The notes beneath the pieces are model-generated. The model worked only from the letters and a program-made list of their open reading frames with translations. It was not told the DNA's origin and ran no database searches. Shown one piece after another: positions 8,197 through 17,031 of a stretch of 64,000 nt of DNA (position 1 is the stretch's first letter; every line of letters starts with the position of its first letter). The stretch comes from CAZGAQ01 sp964523405. GTDB lineage: Bacteria > Planctomycetota > Phycisphaerae > UBA1845 > Fen-1342. The stretch lies in the NCBI GenBank assembly GCA_964523405.1, contig CAZGAQ010000011.1:1-64000 (forward strand), given 5' to 3'. Position numbers and translations under genes: made by a program.

Positions 8197-9645
8197 TTAC
8201 ACGCCACGAGTCTTGCGATCGACGATTTGGCCAGCGGCGTCGAGCAGTTCCACGACCAGCGGCATCTGGCCCAGCGCATGCGTTGCACACGACAGGCACG
8301 GGTCATACGCGCGAATCGCCACCTCAATGTGGTTCAGCAGCCCTTCCGTGATCTCGCGCCCGCTGAGGTAATCCTGGGCGACCTTCTGGACCGCGCGGTT
8401 CATCGGCTCGTTGTTGTTCGTCGTCGACACGATCAGGTTGGCCATCACGATCTGGCCGTCCTTGTTCACGCGGTAATGGTGGAACAGCGTGCCGCGCGGC
8501 GCCTCGATCAGCCCGACCGCTTCCTCACGCCGCGCGCCCTTCACCACGAGGTCGCTGCCCTGCAGGTCCGGGTCGTGCAGCAGCGTCTGGATCTTCTCGA
8601 TGCTGTGCAATAGCTCGATCAACCGGGCCCAGTGGTACGCCATCGTGATGTTGTTGGGCTTGCCCTTGGTGACGGCCATGAACTCCTTGCGCGCCGCCTC
8701 CGCCTCGGGCGTGTCAATGAAGTCGGCCGTATTCACGCGGGCCAACGGCCCCACGCGATACCAGCCCTGCTCGGGCCCGAGCGACCTGATGAACGGGAAC
8801 TTCATGTACGACCACGGCCGGACTTCCTCCGCGATGTACTCGTGGTACTTCTGGTAGTCCACGTGGTCGAAGATCTTCTTCCCGTCCGCCGTGATCGCCC
8901 GCAGCCCGCCGTGGTAGATGTCCAGCGCCCCGTCGGCCCGGATCAGCGACAGGTGATTGCTGTCGAACGAGCCGAACGGGCCGAGCTGCGCCAAATGCTC
9001 AACCGTATAGTCCTTGCACAGCTTCAGTGCTGCACGCGACCACGTCACCATCTGCTCGATATCTTTCAGCAGGAAGTCGCGCTCGGCGATGGAGAGGTTC
9101 TTGTTCACGCCGCCCGGAATTGCGCCGGTGCCGTGGATCTTCTTGCCGGCCGTCCGGAGGATGATCTCCTGCCCGTACTTGCGCATCATCACGCCCTGTA
9201 CGGCCAGGTCGGGGAACTTCGCCGCCACGCCGATCACGTTGCGGATCGCCGGGTCCGCGTCAAACCCGAACAGCAAGTCCGGCGAGACCAGGTGGAAGAA
9301 GTGCAGCGCGTGGGACTGGAAGAACTGCCCGTAGTGCATCAGCCGGCGCATCTTCTCCGCCGTCGGCGTGAGGTTCTCCCCGCCGACGATGCGGTCCATC
9401 GCCTTCGCGGCCGCCAGATGGTGGCTGACGGGGCAGATGCCGCACAGCCGCTGTACGAGCACGGGCACTTCCCAGAACGGGCGGCCCTGGATGAAGCGCT
9501 CGAAGCCGCGGAACTCGACAATGTGCAGCCGCGCCTGCTGCACGCGGTTCTCCTGGTCCAGCAGGATCGAGACCTTGCCGTGCCCCTCGACGCGGGTAAC
9601 CGGCTCGATGGTGATCCGCCTGAAGCCGTTGGTTGCAGTCGTCAC
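8197..9645 (-). CDS. hoxH: [NiFe] hydrogenase large (catalytic) subunit
   Basis: 482 residues. Both nickel-ligand motifs are intact: RLCGICPVSHH (C68, C71) and DPCLSCATH (C450, C453). The N-terminus has RVEGHG. The 26 residues after H456 are the cleavable tail. Partner and gene order (hoxF-hoxU-hoxY-hoxH) place it with group 3 cytoplasmic, NAD-linked bidirectional hydrogenases. No twin-arginine signal is present in the small subunit, consistent with a cytoplasmic enzyme. The subgroup (3d against related types) should be confirmed by phylogeny. Confidence 0.95.
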   Translation of the reverse strand: MTTATNGFRRITIEPVTRVEGHGKVSILLDQENRVQQARLHIVEFRGFERFIQGRPFWEVPVLVQRLCGICPVSHHLAAAKAMDRIVGGENLTPTAEKMRRLMHYGQFFQSHALHFFHLVSPDLLFGFDADPAIRNVIGVAAKFPDLAVQGVMMRKYGQEIILRTAGKKIHGTGAIPGGVNKNLSIAERDFLLKDIEQMVTWSRAALKLCKDYTVEHLAQLGPFGSFDSNHLSLIRADGALDIYHGGLRAITADGKKIFDHVDYQKYHEYIAEEVRPWSYMKFPFIRSLGPEQGWYRVGPLARVNTADFIDTPEAEAARKEFMAVTKGKPNNITMAYHWARLIELLHSIEKIQTLLHDPDLQGSDLVVKGARREEAVGLIEAPRGTLFHHYRVNKDGQIVMANLIVSTTNNNEPMNRAVQKVAQDYLSGREITEGLLNHIEVAIRAYDPCLSCATHALGQMPLVVELLDAAGQIVDRKTRGV

Positions 9646-9687
9646 GTCCGAATCCTCCGCAGCAAAGCGGCGCTCGTCCGCCTGGCT

Positions 9688-10233
9688 CTAGTCGTATTTC
9701 ACCAGCTCGTACGGCAACTCGACCGGCTTGTTGGTCAACAGTGCGACCAGCGCCTGCCAGAGCGTGTCCGCCGGCGGCGGGCAGCCGGGCAGGTGGTAGT
9801 CGATCTTCACCACCTGGTCGCACGGGTACACCCGATCGAGCAACAGCGGCAGCTCCGGATCGTTGGGAATCTGCCCGCTGGGGTTGTGGATGGTGGGGCC
9901 GTTGCGGTAGGCCTCGTCGTAACACTCCTGCAGCGGAATGTTGTTCCGCAGGGCCGGAATGCCACCCATCGTGGCGCAGTCGCCGACCGAGATGAGCACG
10001 TCGCAGTGCGCCCGAAAATCGCGCAACACGCGCACGTTCTCCTCGTTGCAGCACCCGCCCTCGATCAAGCCCACGGCGCACCGCCCCGTGAATTCCTTGA
10101 TGTCATCCACCGGCGACTTGTCGAAATCGACCAGCTCCACCAGCTTCAAAATCCGGTCGTCAATATCCAGCAGCGACATGTGGCAGCCGAAGCAGCCGGC
10201 CAGTGACGCCGTCGCAACCTTGGGTTTGCCCAT
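9688..10233 (-). CDS. hoxY: [NiFe] hydrogenase small subunit
   Basis: 181 residues, the short HoxY form with only the proximal [4Fe-4S] cluster. The expected ligands are C14 and C17 in LAGCFGCHMS, C86 in SVGDCATMGG and C151 in LPGCPPPAD. There is no signal peptide and no C-terminal ferredoxin-like cluster domain, in contrast to membrane-bound uptake hydrogenases. It passes electrons between the NiFe site of HoxH and the diaphorase HoxFU. 42 bp separate it from hoxH. Confidence 0.94.
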   Translation of the reverse strand: MGKPKVATASLAGCFGCHMSLLDIDDRILKLVELVDFDKSPVDDIKEFTGRCAVGLIEGGCCNEENVRVLRDFRAHCDVLISVGDCATMGGIPALRNNIPLQECYDEAYRNGPTIHNPSGQIPNDPELPLLLDRVYPCDQVVKIDYHLPGCPPPADTLWQALVALLTNKPVELPYELVKYD

Positions 10234-10296
10234 TGCGAAATCCCTTCTGCAGGAGCCCGCCAGGTCCGGCCGCCCGGTGCGGCCGCGGTGCGGTGC

Positions 10297-11016
10297 TCAG
10301 CGCGCCTTTTGCGTGCCGTTACCCTCGATGTCCGCGCCAATTGGCTGGTGGTCGTACAAACGCTGTCCGACGGGCGTGGCGTAGGCCGTGCCCTTCTTGA
10401 GGATGCTCCCGACCGGGCAGCACGTGACCGCCCGATCCCCGCCGCCGGCATTGGTGTCGGCGAGCCGGGCCGCGGCGTTGACGGCCACGCGCTTGTGCGG
10501 GCCGCGGCCGACGAAGTCGAAGACGTGCTTGCCGTCCACGTCACGCGAAGCCCGCACGCAACGTCCGCAGAGGATGCAGCGGTTGCGTTCGAGCAGGATT
10601 TCCGGGTGCGATGCATCCACATCGCGCTGCGGGAAGAGGTAGGGGTATTTCGGTGCGGTGATGCCGAAGCGGTAGGCCAGGGCCTGCAGCTCACAGTTAC
10701 CGCTCTTCTCGCAGAACATGCAGTAGTGATTCCCCTCGACGAAGAGCATCTCGATCAGGTTGCGGCGCAGGGCCGTCACCTTGGGCGTGTTGCTCTCGAT
10801 GACCATGCCCGGGCTGACGGGCTGCGTGCAGGCGGCCATCGGCCGGCCGTTCACCAGTACCGTGCAGACGCGGCAGCTCCCGTGCGGCTGCAGCCCTTTC
10901 AGGTAGCACAGCCGTGGAATGTAGACGTGGGCCTGCTCGGCCGCTTCGAGGATCGTCTGGCGGGGAGTGGCCTGGATTTCCTGGCCGTCGAGCGTGAACT
11001 CGATCGTCGCACTCAT
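10297..11016 (-). CDS. hoxU: Hydrogenase diaphorase subunit, iron-sulfur
   Basis: 239 residues, similar to the N-terminal part of NuoG. An N-terminal plant-ferredoxin-type [2Fe-2S] site has C37, C48, C51 and C63. It is followed by the His/Cys motif HYCMFCEKSGNC and a [4Fe-4S] site CILCGRC with a late CCPVGS. It wires electrons between HoxF and HoxY. It lies between hoxF and hoxY in one operon. Confidence 0.93.
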   Translation of the reverse strand: MSATIEFTLDGQEIQATPRQTILEAAEQAHVYIPRLCYLKGLQPHGSCRVCTVLVNGRPMAACTQPVSPGMVIESNTPKVTALRRNLIEMLFVEGNHYCMFCEKSGNCELQALAYRFGITAPKYPYLFPQRDVDASHPEILLERNRCILCGRCVRASRDVDGKHVFDFVGRGPHKRVAVNAAARLADTNAGGGDRAVTCCPVGSILKKGTAYATPVGQRLYDHQPIGADIEGNGTQKAR

Positions 11017-11098
11017 GGCACATCCTCAGTTGCCTGGGCACGACCGGTGGCGGCCGCGCCGAGTATTCCGGCCGCGCGGGGCCGGATTGTCTTGGTCG

Positions 11099-12916
11099 TC
11101 ACTCGTGGGCGTGCACCGATTTACGGCCGACGAGGGCCTCCGCTGGCGCGACCGCCCGGCGCAGGTCGAACCCCGGTTGCAGCCGGTTCTCGCGCTTCTT
11201 CACCAGGGCGTTGTACGTCGCGCGGAAGTTCTTGAGCGTGGTCAGTACGGGGTTGGCCGAAGTCTGCCCGAGCCCGCAGCGGCTCATCGTTTTGACCGTC
11301 TGCCCGAGGTCCTGCAGGTATTCGATGTCGGCGGGCTCGCCCAGGCCGGCGTTGATGCGGTGCAGGCGCTCCTTGAGCAGGACGTTGCCGACGCGGCAGG
11401 GCGTGCAGTAGCCGCAGCTTTCTTCGATGAAGAAATCGAGGAACTGCTCGGCGACCTCCAAAACGTTGCGCTCCGGCCCGAAGACCATGACCGATCCGCC
11501 GGTCGCCAGGTCGTCGTAGCAGATCGTGCGACCGAACTCCTCGGGCGCGACCATCTGGCCGCTGGCGCCGCCGACCTGCACGGCGAGCGCGTCCGTTGCG
11601 CCAGCGAGCTTGAGCACTTCGCTGAGCTTGATGCCGAACGGGACCTCGTACACGCCGGGGCTCTTGCAGTCGCCGGAGATGCTGAGGACCTTCGTTCCGG
11701 GGCTGCCGTGCGAGCCGATCTCGCAGAACGTGGCCGGGCCCGCTTCCATGATTTTCGTGACGCAGGCGAGCGTTTCGATGTTGTTGACGACGCTGGGCTG
11801 GCCCTGATAGCCCTTCTGGGCGGGGAAGGGCGGGCGGTTCTTGGGGTCGCCGCGCAGGCCTTCGCAGGAGCTGATCAGGGCGGTCTCCTCGCCGCAGACG
11901 TAGGCGCCGGCGCCCATCTGGATGCGAATCTCGAAGTCGAAACCGGACTTGCCGCAGATGCTGCGACCGAGGAGGTTGTCGGCGCGGCGTTTCTGCAGGA
12001 TGTCTTCGAGGTAGCGCTGCAGGTAGGCGTATTCGCCGCGCAGATAGAGGATGCCCTCGGCGGCGCCGACGGCGTAGCCGGCGATGGTCATGCCGGCGAA
12101 GACGCGATCGGCGACCTCGGTCAGGATGACGCGGTCCTTGAAGGTCCCGGGCTCACCCTCATCCGCGTTAGCCAGAATGTACTTGCGCTCGCCGGGGGCG
12201 CCGCGCGTGAATTCCCACTTCATCCCCGTCGGGAAGCCGGCCCCGCCGCGCCCACGGAGACGCGAGGTCTTGATCGCGCGGATGACCTCGACCGGTGTGA
12301 TGGCCAGGGCCTTGCGAATCGCCTCACCCCGGCTCATCGCGCTGAACACCACCGGGCCGCGCTGCCGCAGATTGTTCATGACCATGGCATGCACGAGGTC
12401 GTGCGCGTTGTTGCCGTCGCCGAGCCGGTGCACCAGCCGGTTGGGGTCCATGTGCTTGCGCAGATCGCGTACGATGCGCCGGGCCGCATCGCTGGAGAGC
12501 TCCGTGACCGGCACGTCGTTCACCAGTGCCGCGGGTGCCTGATCGCACAAGCCCAGGCACGCGGTATATGTCAACGTGATTTGTCCGTCGGGCGTGGTCT
12601 GCCCGACGCGGATGCCGAGTTCGTCCTCGAAGGCGCGGGCCACGTCGGCGGCGCCGGCCATCTGGTCAATGACGTCATTGCAGAGCCGGATCACCACCTT
12701 CCCCTGCGGCCGTGTCGAGAGGAAGCTGTAGAAGGACGCGGCGCTCTCCACCTCGACCCGGTGGGTCCCGGTGGCGTGGGCAATCGTCTCCAGGGCAGCG
12801 CCGTCGATGCCGCCGCAGTGAGCCTGGACGGCGCGCAGAATGTCCATCATCCGTGTGCGGTCGTTGCCGACCACCTGGCAGATCCTGAGGATGACCGGCT
12901 CGAGATTCGCGCTCAT
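11099..12916 (-). CDS. hoxF: Hydrogenase diaphorase subunit, NuoE-NuoF fusion (NAD/FMN)
   Basis: 605 residues from ATG 12916, with GAGGATTTCC just upstream. Residues about 1-150 are a NuoE-like thioredoxin-fold domain; residues about 175-600 are NuoF-like with the FMN/NADH site (RGRGGAGFPTG, NADEGEPGTFKDR, GAYVCGEETAL) and the [4Fe-4S] ligands ESCGYCTPCR plus a later Cys. The fused form matches the Ralstonia-type soluble hydrogenase rather than cyanobacterial enzymes with separate HoxE. In the NuoE-like part, C79, C120 and C124 are present, but the position five residues after C79 is D84 rather than Cys, so this [2Fe-2S] site may be altered. Confidence 0.94.
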   Translation of the reverse strand: MSANLEPVILRICQVVGNDRTRMMDILRAVQAHCGGIDGAALETIAHATGTHRVEVESAASFYSFLSTRPQGKVVIRLCNDVIDQMAGAADVARAFEDELGIRVGQTTPDGQITLTYTACLGLCDQAPAALVNDVPVTELSSDAARRIVRDLRKHMDPNRLVHRLGDGNNAHDLVHAMVMNNLRQRGPVVFSAMSRGEAIRKALAITPVEVIRAIKTSRLRGRGGAGFPTGMKWEFTRGAPGERKYILANADEGEPGTFKDRVILTEVADRVFAGMTIAGYAVGAAEGILYLRGEYAYLQRYLEDILQKRRADNLLGRSICGKSGFDFEIRIQMGAGAYVCGEETALISSCEGLRGDPKNRPPFPAQKGYQGQPSVVNNIETLACVTKIMEAGPATFCEIGSHGSPGTKVLSISGDCKSPGVYEVPFGIKLSEVLKLAGATDALAVQVGGASGQMVAPEEFGRTICYDDLATGGSVMVFGPERNVLEVAEQFLDFFIEESCGYCTPCRVGNVLLKERLHRINAGLGEPADIEYLQDLGQTVKTMSRCGLGQTSANPVLTTLKNFRATYNALVKKRENRLQPGFDLRRAVAPAEALVGRKSVHAHE

Positions 12917-13080
12917 GGAAATCCTCGCTGTGACGCGCTGGCCCAACCGGCCGAGCGCGCGAAACCCCGCTGCAAAAGAGCGACACACGCGTCAATCCGC
13001 AGCGGACTGCCGCGCTGGTGCGGTTCGATTGATAGGGTTACTACTTGCGGTTCGGCCCGACGCCGGGCGGACAAGCCACG

Positions 13081-13752
13081 TTATGGTCGCGTGTCCACCG
13101 CCGCACGGATCTGCTGGCGTCGCTTCCGCAGCCAAGTCAGCCACTGTTCCATGCCGTGGCCAGCCTTGGCAGAAACCTCGATGATGGTAGCTCGCGTGTT
13201 AATCCTCGAAATATCTTCATATACGCGATTGCGGTTCCAGTCAAGGATTTCCGCGAGATCGAGCTTGGTTAGCAGGATCACATCGGCGGGTTGAAAGAGC
13301 GTGGGGTACTTGGCCACCTTATCATCACCCTCCGGTACGCTGAGGAGCACGACCCGCAGGTGCTCGCCGAGGTCGAAGGCGGCCGGGCAAACCATGTTGC
13401 CGACGTTCTCGATGAAGAGGTAATCCATACCCTTCAAGTTCAGCCCATCGAGGCCGGCTGTGACCTGGGTGGCGGAAAGGTGGCAGCCGGTGCCGGTGTT
13501 GATCTGCGTTGTTTCAGAAGCGACACATCCGAGGCGCTCGGCATCCCGGGTTGTCTGCAAGTCTCCGACCAGCACGGCACTGCGTGCCGGGGCCAGCGCG
13601 GGGATCGTCTTCTCCAGCAGATAGGTCTTGCCGCTGCCGGGGGCGCTCATCAGGTTGAGGGCGAGCACGCCCGCTTCATCGAGCCGCTTGCGGTTGTCGC
13701 GCGCGACCGCATCGTTGGCCTTGAGAACGCTTTCGACGACGTTGATCTTCAT
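13081..13752 (-). CDS. hypB: Hydrogenase nickel-incorporation GTPase
   Basis: 223 residues from the ATG of MKINVVES. GTPase features are the P-loop SAPGSGKT, the metal site NTGTGCHL with a Cys-His pair, VGNMVCP, and the G4-like TKLD. It lacks the His-rich N-terminal nickel-storage stretch found in some HypB proteins. With HypA it delivers nickel to HoxH. It is the last hyp gene, 164 bp before hoxF, the largest gap inside the operon. Confidence 0.94.
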   Translation of the reverse strand: MKINVVESVLKANDAVARDNRKRLDEAGVLALNLMSAPGSGKTYLLEKTIPALAPARSAVLVGDLQTTRDAERLGCVASETTQINTGTGCHLSATQVTAGLDGLNLKGMDYLFIENVGNMVCPAAFDLGEHLRVVLLSVPEGDDKVAKYPTLFQPADVILLTKLDLAEILDWNRNRVYEDISRINTRATIIEVSAKAGHGMEQWLTWLRKRRQQIRAAVDTRP

Positions 13753-13772
13753 TCCGGCGACTCCTGCCCGGC

Positions 13773-14171
13773 TCAGGCGGGCGGCGGCACGGCCGGCGCA
13801 GGGGGTCCCAGTCCGCCGGGCTGACTGTCGGTCTCGCACGTGACGGACCTCAGGACAATGTCCCGTCCTGCCACGATTTCCGCGTCCGCCTGGCTGCAGA
13901 GCGGACAACGGTAGTTGTCGATGGCCGCGGCATACTGCTGTCCGCACGCGCGGCAGCGCACGCTGATCGCTTCCTCGACGATCTTGAGTCGGGCGCCCTG
14001 GGCGATGGTGTTCTGCGTGACGGCCTCGAAGGCGAGCTGCAGTGCGTCCGGCACCACCTGCTGCATGACGCCGCAGATGATCTCCACTTCCAGAATGCGG
14101 CGGGCCCGCTGCTCGGTGGCGACGTCGAGCAGGGACTCCATCAGCCCCATCGCGATCGACATTTCGTGCAT
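13773..14171 (-). CDS. hypA: Hydrogenase nickel metallochaperone
   Basis: 132 residues starting MHEMSIAM, where the N-terminal His2 (MHE) binds nickel. The zinc domain has CRACGQQY and YRCPLC. The C-terminus is about 15 residues longer than usual and Pro-rich. The start codon shares one base with the hypE stop (TGATG), which indicates translational coupling. It acts with HypB in nickel delivery. Confidence 0.94.
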   Translation of the reverse strand: MHEMSIAMGLMESLLDVATEQRARRILEVEIICGVMQQVVPDALQLAFEAVTQNTIAQGARLKIVEEAISVRCRACGQQYAAAIDNYRCPLCSQADAEIVAGRDIVLRSVTCETDSQPGGLGPPAPAVPPPA

Positions 14172-15205
14172 CAGCAAATCCGCGGCAAGTCTTCGCCATA
14201 GGGTCGCAACACGACACGCCGCCCGCCGGCGCGGGTCAGCAGTTCCACCAGGGGCGGGGTGCGCTCGACGACGCGACCGATGACGGTGCCCTGTCGGCCG
14301 AGCGGGTGCTGCCGGCAGGCCGCGAGCACGCGCTCCGCGTCCGCCTCCGCGACAACGATCACGCACTTGCCCTCATTCGCGACGGTCAACGGATCGAGCC
14401 CCAGCATTTCGGCCGCATGGCGCGCAGTCGGCGACAAGGGCACGCGGCCTTCTTCGAGTTCCACCGTGTGGCCGCAGCCATCCACGATGTCCGCCAGCAC
14501 ACCGGCAAGTCCGCCGCGCGTGGCGTCGCGCAGGAACTTGATGTCGGCGCCGGTGTCGAGCAGCGCGGCGATGAGGCCGTTCAGCGGGGCGACGTCACTG
14601 CGCAGCGTCGAATCGAATTCGATCCCGCTGCGCACGGACATCACCGCGAGGCCGTGCTCGGCGATATTGCCATTGATCAGGATCACGTCTCCGGGGGTGA
14701 TGCGCGCGACGCCGAGCCGCACGCCGGGGCGTGGGTGCCCGATGCCGGCGGTGTTGATGAACAGACCTGCGTCGGTCGCACTGGTGCTGCGGCGCTCGAT
14801 GACCTTCGTGTCGCCCGTGACAATCTGGACGCCCGCCTCGCGCGCGGTCGTGGCCAGACTGGCGACGATGCGATCCAGCGTGGCGAGCGCGAGGCCTTCC
14901 TCCAGAATCAGGCCGAGGCTGAGGGCAACCGGTTGGGCCCCCATGACGGCCAGATCATTGACCGTGCCGGCCACGGCAATGCGCCCGATGTCACCACCGG
15001 GGAATTCCAGGGGTGTGACGACGTACGAGTCCGTGGTGAAGACGACCGCGCTGTCGGCGGTCGGCCAGGGTACGGCGACCCCGTCGGTCATGGCCGTCAG
15101 AAGCGCGTTTTCGAGCGGGGGCAGCATGTGCTCGCGGATGAGGCGGCCCATGAGCTCGCCGCCGCCGCCGTGGGCGAGGACGACGCGATCATGTGCACGC
15201 GGCAT
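14171..15205 (-). CDS. hypE: Carbamoyl dehydratase for hydrogenase cyanide ligand synthesis
   Basis: 344 residues, PurM-like fold. The protein ends in PRIC, the C-terminal Cys that carries the carbamoyl group and is dehydrated to thiocyanate, the source of the CN ligands. The N-terminus has AHGGGGELM and the ATP-binding region has VVFTTDSYVV. Its partner HypF, which loads the carbamoyl group, is not encoded in this window and must be elsewhere in the genome for the system to work. Confidence 0.95.
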   Translation of the reverse strand: MPRAHDRVVLAHGGGGELMGRLIREHMLPPLENALLTAMTDGVAVPWPTADSAVVFTTDSYVVTPLEFPGGDIGRIAVAGTVNDLAVMGAQPVALSLGLILEEGLALATLDRIVASLATTAREAGVQIVTGDTKVIERRSTSATDAGLFINTAGIGHPRPGVRLGVARITPGDVILINGNIAEHGLAVMSVRSGIEFDSTLRSDVAPLNGLIAALLDTGADIKFLRDATRGGLAGVLADIVDGCGHTVELEEGRVPLSPTARHAAEMLGLDPLTVANEGKCVIVVAEADAERVLAACRQHPLGRQGTVIGRVVERTPPLVELLTRAGGRRVVLRPYGEDLPRIC

Positions 15206-15207
15206 CG

Positions 15208-16281
15208 TCACGCGGTGACCCTCCCGTATTTGTACCACGCGGCGCAGGTGCCTTCGCTGCTGACCATGCATGGCCCGATGGGCGTCAGCGGCGTGCAGGC
15301 CTGGGCGAACGCCGGGCAGTCGCGCGGCTCGGCCCTGCCCGTGATAACGGCGCCGCAGCGGCACACGGGGTTGGGCTCGTCCGTGCCGAGTTCGATGCGG
15401 AAGCGGCGCAGCGCGTCAAAGCGCTCATATTCCGGGCGCAGCTCCAGCCCGCTCCGCGGAATCACGCCCAGTTCGCGCCAGGGGGTATCGGCGGGGACGA
15501 ACACGCGGTCCAGCAGATCGAGCGCGACGCGATTGCCCGCTGCGCCGACCACCGCGGGGTAAACGTTCTCCACCGCCGCGCGCTGTTCATGCACTTGGCG
15601 CACCAGCGCGATCAGGCCCTGCACCATTTGCGCGGGTTCAAACCCGACTACGACAACCGGCCGGTGGTATTGCGCCGCCAACGGGGCATAGGCGTCGGTG
15701 CCGATGATCACGCTGACGTGGCCGGGCGCCAGAAAGCCATCCAGGGGCACATCTCCGGCGTCGAGCAGGGCCCGCATGGCCGGGACGACGAGCTTGTGGC
15801 ACATCAGCACGCTGAAGTTGTCCACGCTGCGCTGGGCGGCTGCGAGTATCGTTGCGGCTGTGGCAGGGGCCGTTGTCTCGAAGCCGACGCCAAGGAAGAC
15901 GATGGGACGCTGCGGATTGGCGGCGGCGATGTCGAGGGCTGTGCGGGCCGAGTTCACGACGCGCACGTCTGCGCCCTGGGCCCGCAAGCGTTCGAGGCTG
16001 CCGGCGCGGCCGGGAACACGAATCATGTCACCGTACGTGGCGAGGATGACGCCGGGCTGTTGTGCGAGCTCGATGGCGGCGTCGATGTGGCGCTGGGCGG
16101 TGACGCAGACCGGGCAACCGGGACCGCTGACCAGCCGCAGATGGGGGGGCAACAACGCGCGCAGGCCGGTGCGGAAGATGGAGACCGTGTGCGTGCCGCA
16201 GACCTCCATAAGCTGGATCTTGCGGCCGACGCGGGCGCAGAGTTCATGCAGCGTGCGAGTGAGTTCTGCGACCGTGTTCAC
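15208..16281 (-). CDS. hypD: Hydrogenase Fe(CN)2CO assembly scaffold
   Basis: 357 residues. Conserved motifs are MEVCGTHT, GPGCPVCVT, GFETTAP, and the C-terminal Cys set for the [4Fe-4S] cluster (CRCGAVITGRAEPRDCPAF and a later CMVSSEGTC). GTG 16281 is selected because it overlaps the hypC stop as GTGA and has GGGGAGG just upstream. With HypC it holds the iron while CN and CO are added. Confidence 0.95.
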   Translation of the reverse strand: MNTVAELTRTLHELCARVGRKIQLMEVCGTHTVSIFRTGLRALLPPHLRLVSGPGCPVCVTAQRHIDAAIELAQQPGVILATYGDMIRVPGRAGSLERLRAQGADVRVVNSARTALDIAAANPQRPIVFLGVGFETTAPATAATILAAAQRSVDNFSVLMCHKLVVPAMRALLDAGDVPLDGFLAPGHVSVIIGTDAYAPLAAQYHRPVVVVGFEPAQMVQGLIALVRQVHEQRAAVENVYPAVVGAAGNRVALDLLDRVFVPADTPWRELGVIPRSGLELRPEYERFDALRRFRIELGTDEPNPVCRCGAVITGRAEPRDCPAFAQACTPLTPIGPCMVSSEGTCAAWYKYGRVTA

Positions 16282-16568
16282 GGCCTCCCCTCGCAGTTTG
16301 GCGGCGCGCTGTTGGGAGGTGTGTTGCTTAGGCCGACGTCCGCGGGGTCGAGCCCGGTGCCGATGGCCTGACGCAGGTAGTCCCAGGTTTCCAGGGCTTC
16401 CGCTTCGTCGAGCTGCGCGATGGCGAAGCCCGCGTGCACGAGCACCCAATCGCCGGTGCTGGCCGCCGGGGTGAGGACGCGGCTGATCTTGAGGGTATTT
16501 CCCTGCAAGTCGACGGTGGCCTCATCGCCGGAGCAGGCAATCACCTTGGCGGGCACAGCGAGGCACAT
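16278..16568 (-). CDS. hypC: Hydrogenase assembly chaperone
   Basis: 96 residues, beginning MCLAVPAKV; Cys2 is the iron-binding residue, which fixes the start (an ATG three codons upstream would bury it). It has the usual beta-barrel sequence (GDWVLVHAGFAI) and a slightly extended Pro/Asn-rich end. First gene of the hyp-hox operon; the promoter must lie in 16569-16720. Confidence 0.93.
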   Translation of the reverse strand: MCLAVPAKVIACSGDEATVDLQGNTLKISRVLTPAASTGDWVLVHAGFAIAQLDEAEALETWDYLRQAIGTGLDPADVGLSNTPPNSAPPNCEGRP

Positions 16569-16875
16569 GGCGCCCATCCTTGCGCGCGACGGCGGACATC
16601 GCCGTCCGATGGTCGGATGATAACGGATGAAGTCGCGAGCGGCACTAGCGGGTGTCGGGGTGCGGAGTATTGACAGGGCGGCGCCGCGCGAATGCGTGGG
16701 CTAAGCGAATTGAGTCGGGTGGGCACGGGCCGGTGGGGCTGTGCGGCTAGAAGTGGAATCGTCCGGGGGGAGGCGGGGAGGCGCAAGAGGTCTCATGGTA
16801 ACCTGCGGGGTGTGATTTCGTTAATGTGTTGTGGAATAACGATTTGTGGATTCAGTTCGACGGGAGAAGTGCGGC

Positions 16876-16904
16876 TTGAATTAAACGGTTCATTGTGCTA
16901 ATGT
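16876..16904 (+). promoter_or_regulatory. Sigma70-like promoter candidate for the PEP-CTERM gene
   Basis: TTGAAT (16876-16881), 17 bp, TAATGT (16899-16904), about 125 bp upstream of the GTG start. The surrounding sequence is clearly more AT-rich than its neighbourhood. Confidence 0.4.
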
Positions 16905-16917
16905 GAGGCATGAACCG
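16886..16917. repeat. Inverted repeat overlapping promoter, operator-like
   Basis: CGGTTCAT (16886-16893) and ATGAACCG (16910-16917) form perfect 8-bp arms 16 bp apart; the spacer contains the proposed -10 box. The second arm runs into the palindrome AACCGGTT (16913-16920). Such a layout suits a dimeric repressor. Confidence 0.4.
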
Positions 16918-17031
16918 GTTCACGCTGCGCCGTGAGCTGGCACTTCGGTGGTTCGAGGAGTAGGAGTGTGGCCGGCGGGTGACCGGCGGTCGCGAGGCAA
17001 CAACATTTCTCAGGAAGGAAGGAGAAGCGTC

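Larger units (their letters stand above)
16569..17031. other. Divergent intergenic region between hypC and a PEP-CTERM gene, 463 bp
   Basis: The hypC-proximal half contains a TATCAT-like box on the minus strand near 16620 without a good -35 box, and short inverted repeats near 16584-16612. The other half contains the plus-strand promoter and operator-like repeat listed separately. I see no credible gene inside. Confidence 0.5.

Noticed and set aside
10967..13294. 775-codon open frame on the plus strand opposite HoxF
   Set aside because: Antisense of HoxF, whose FMN and Fe-S motifs are unambiguous.
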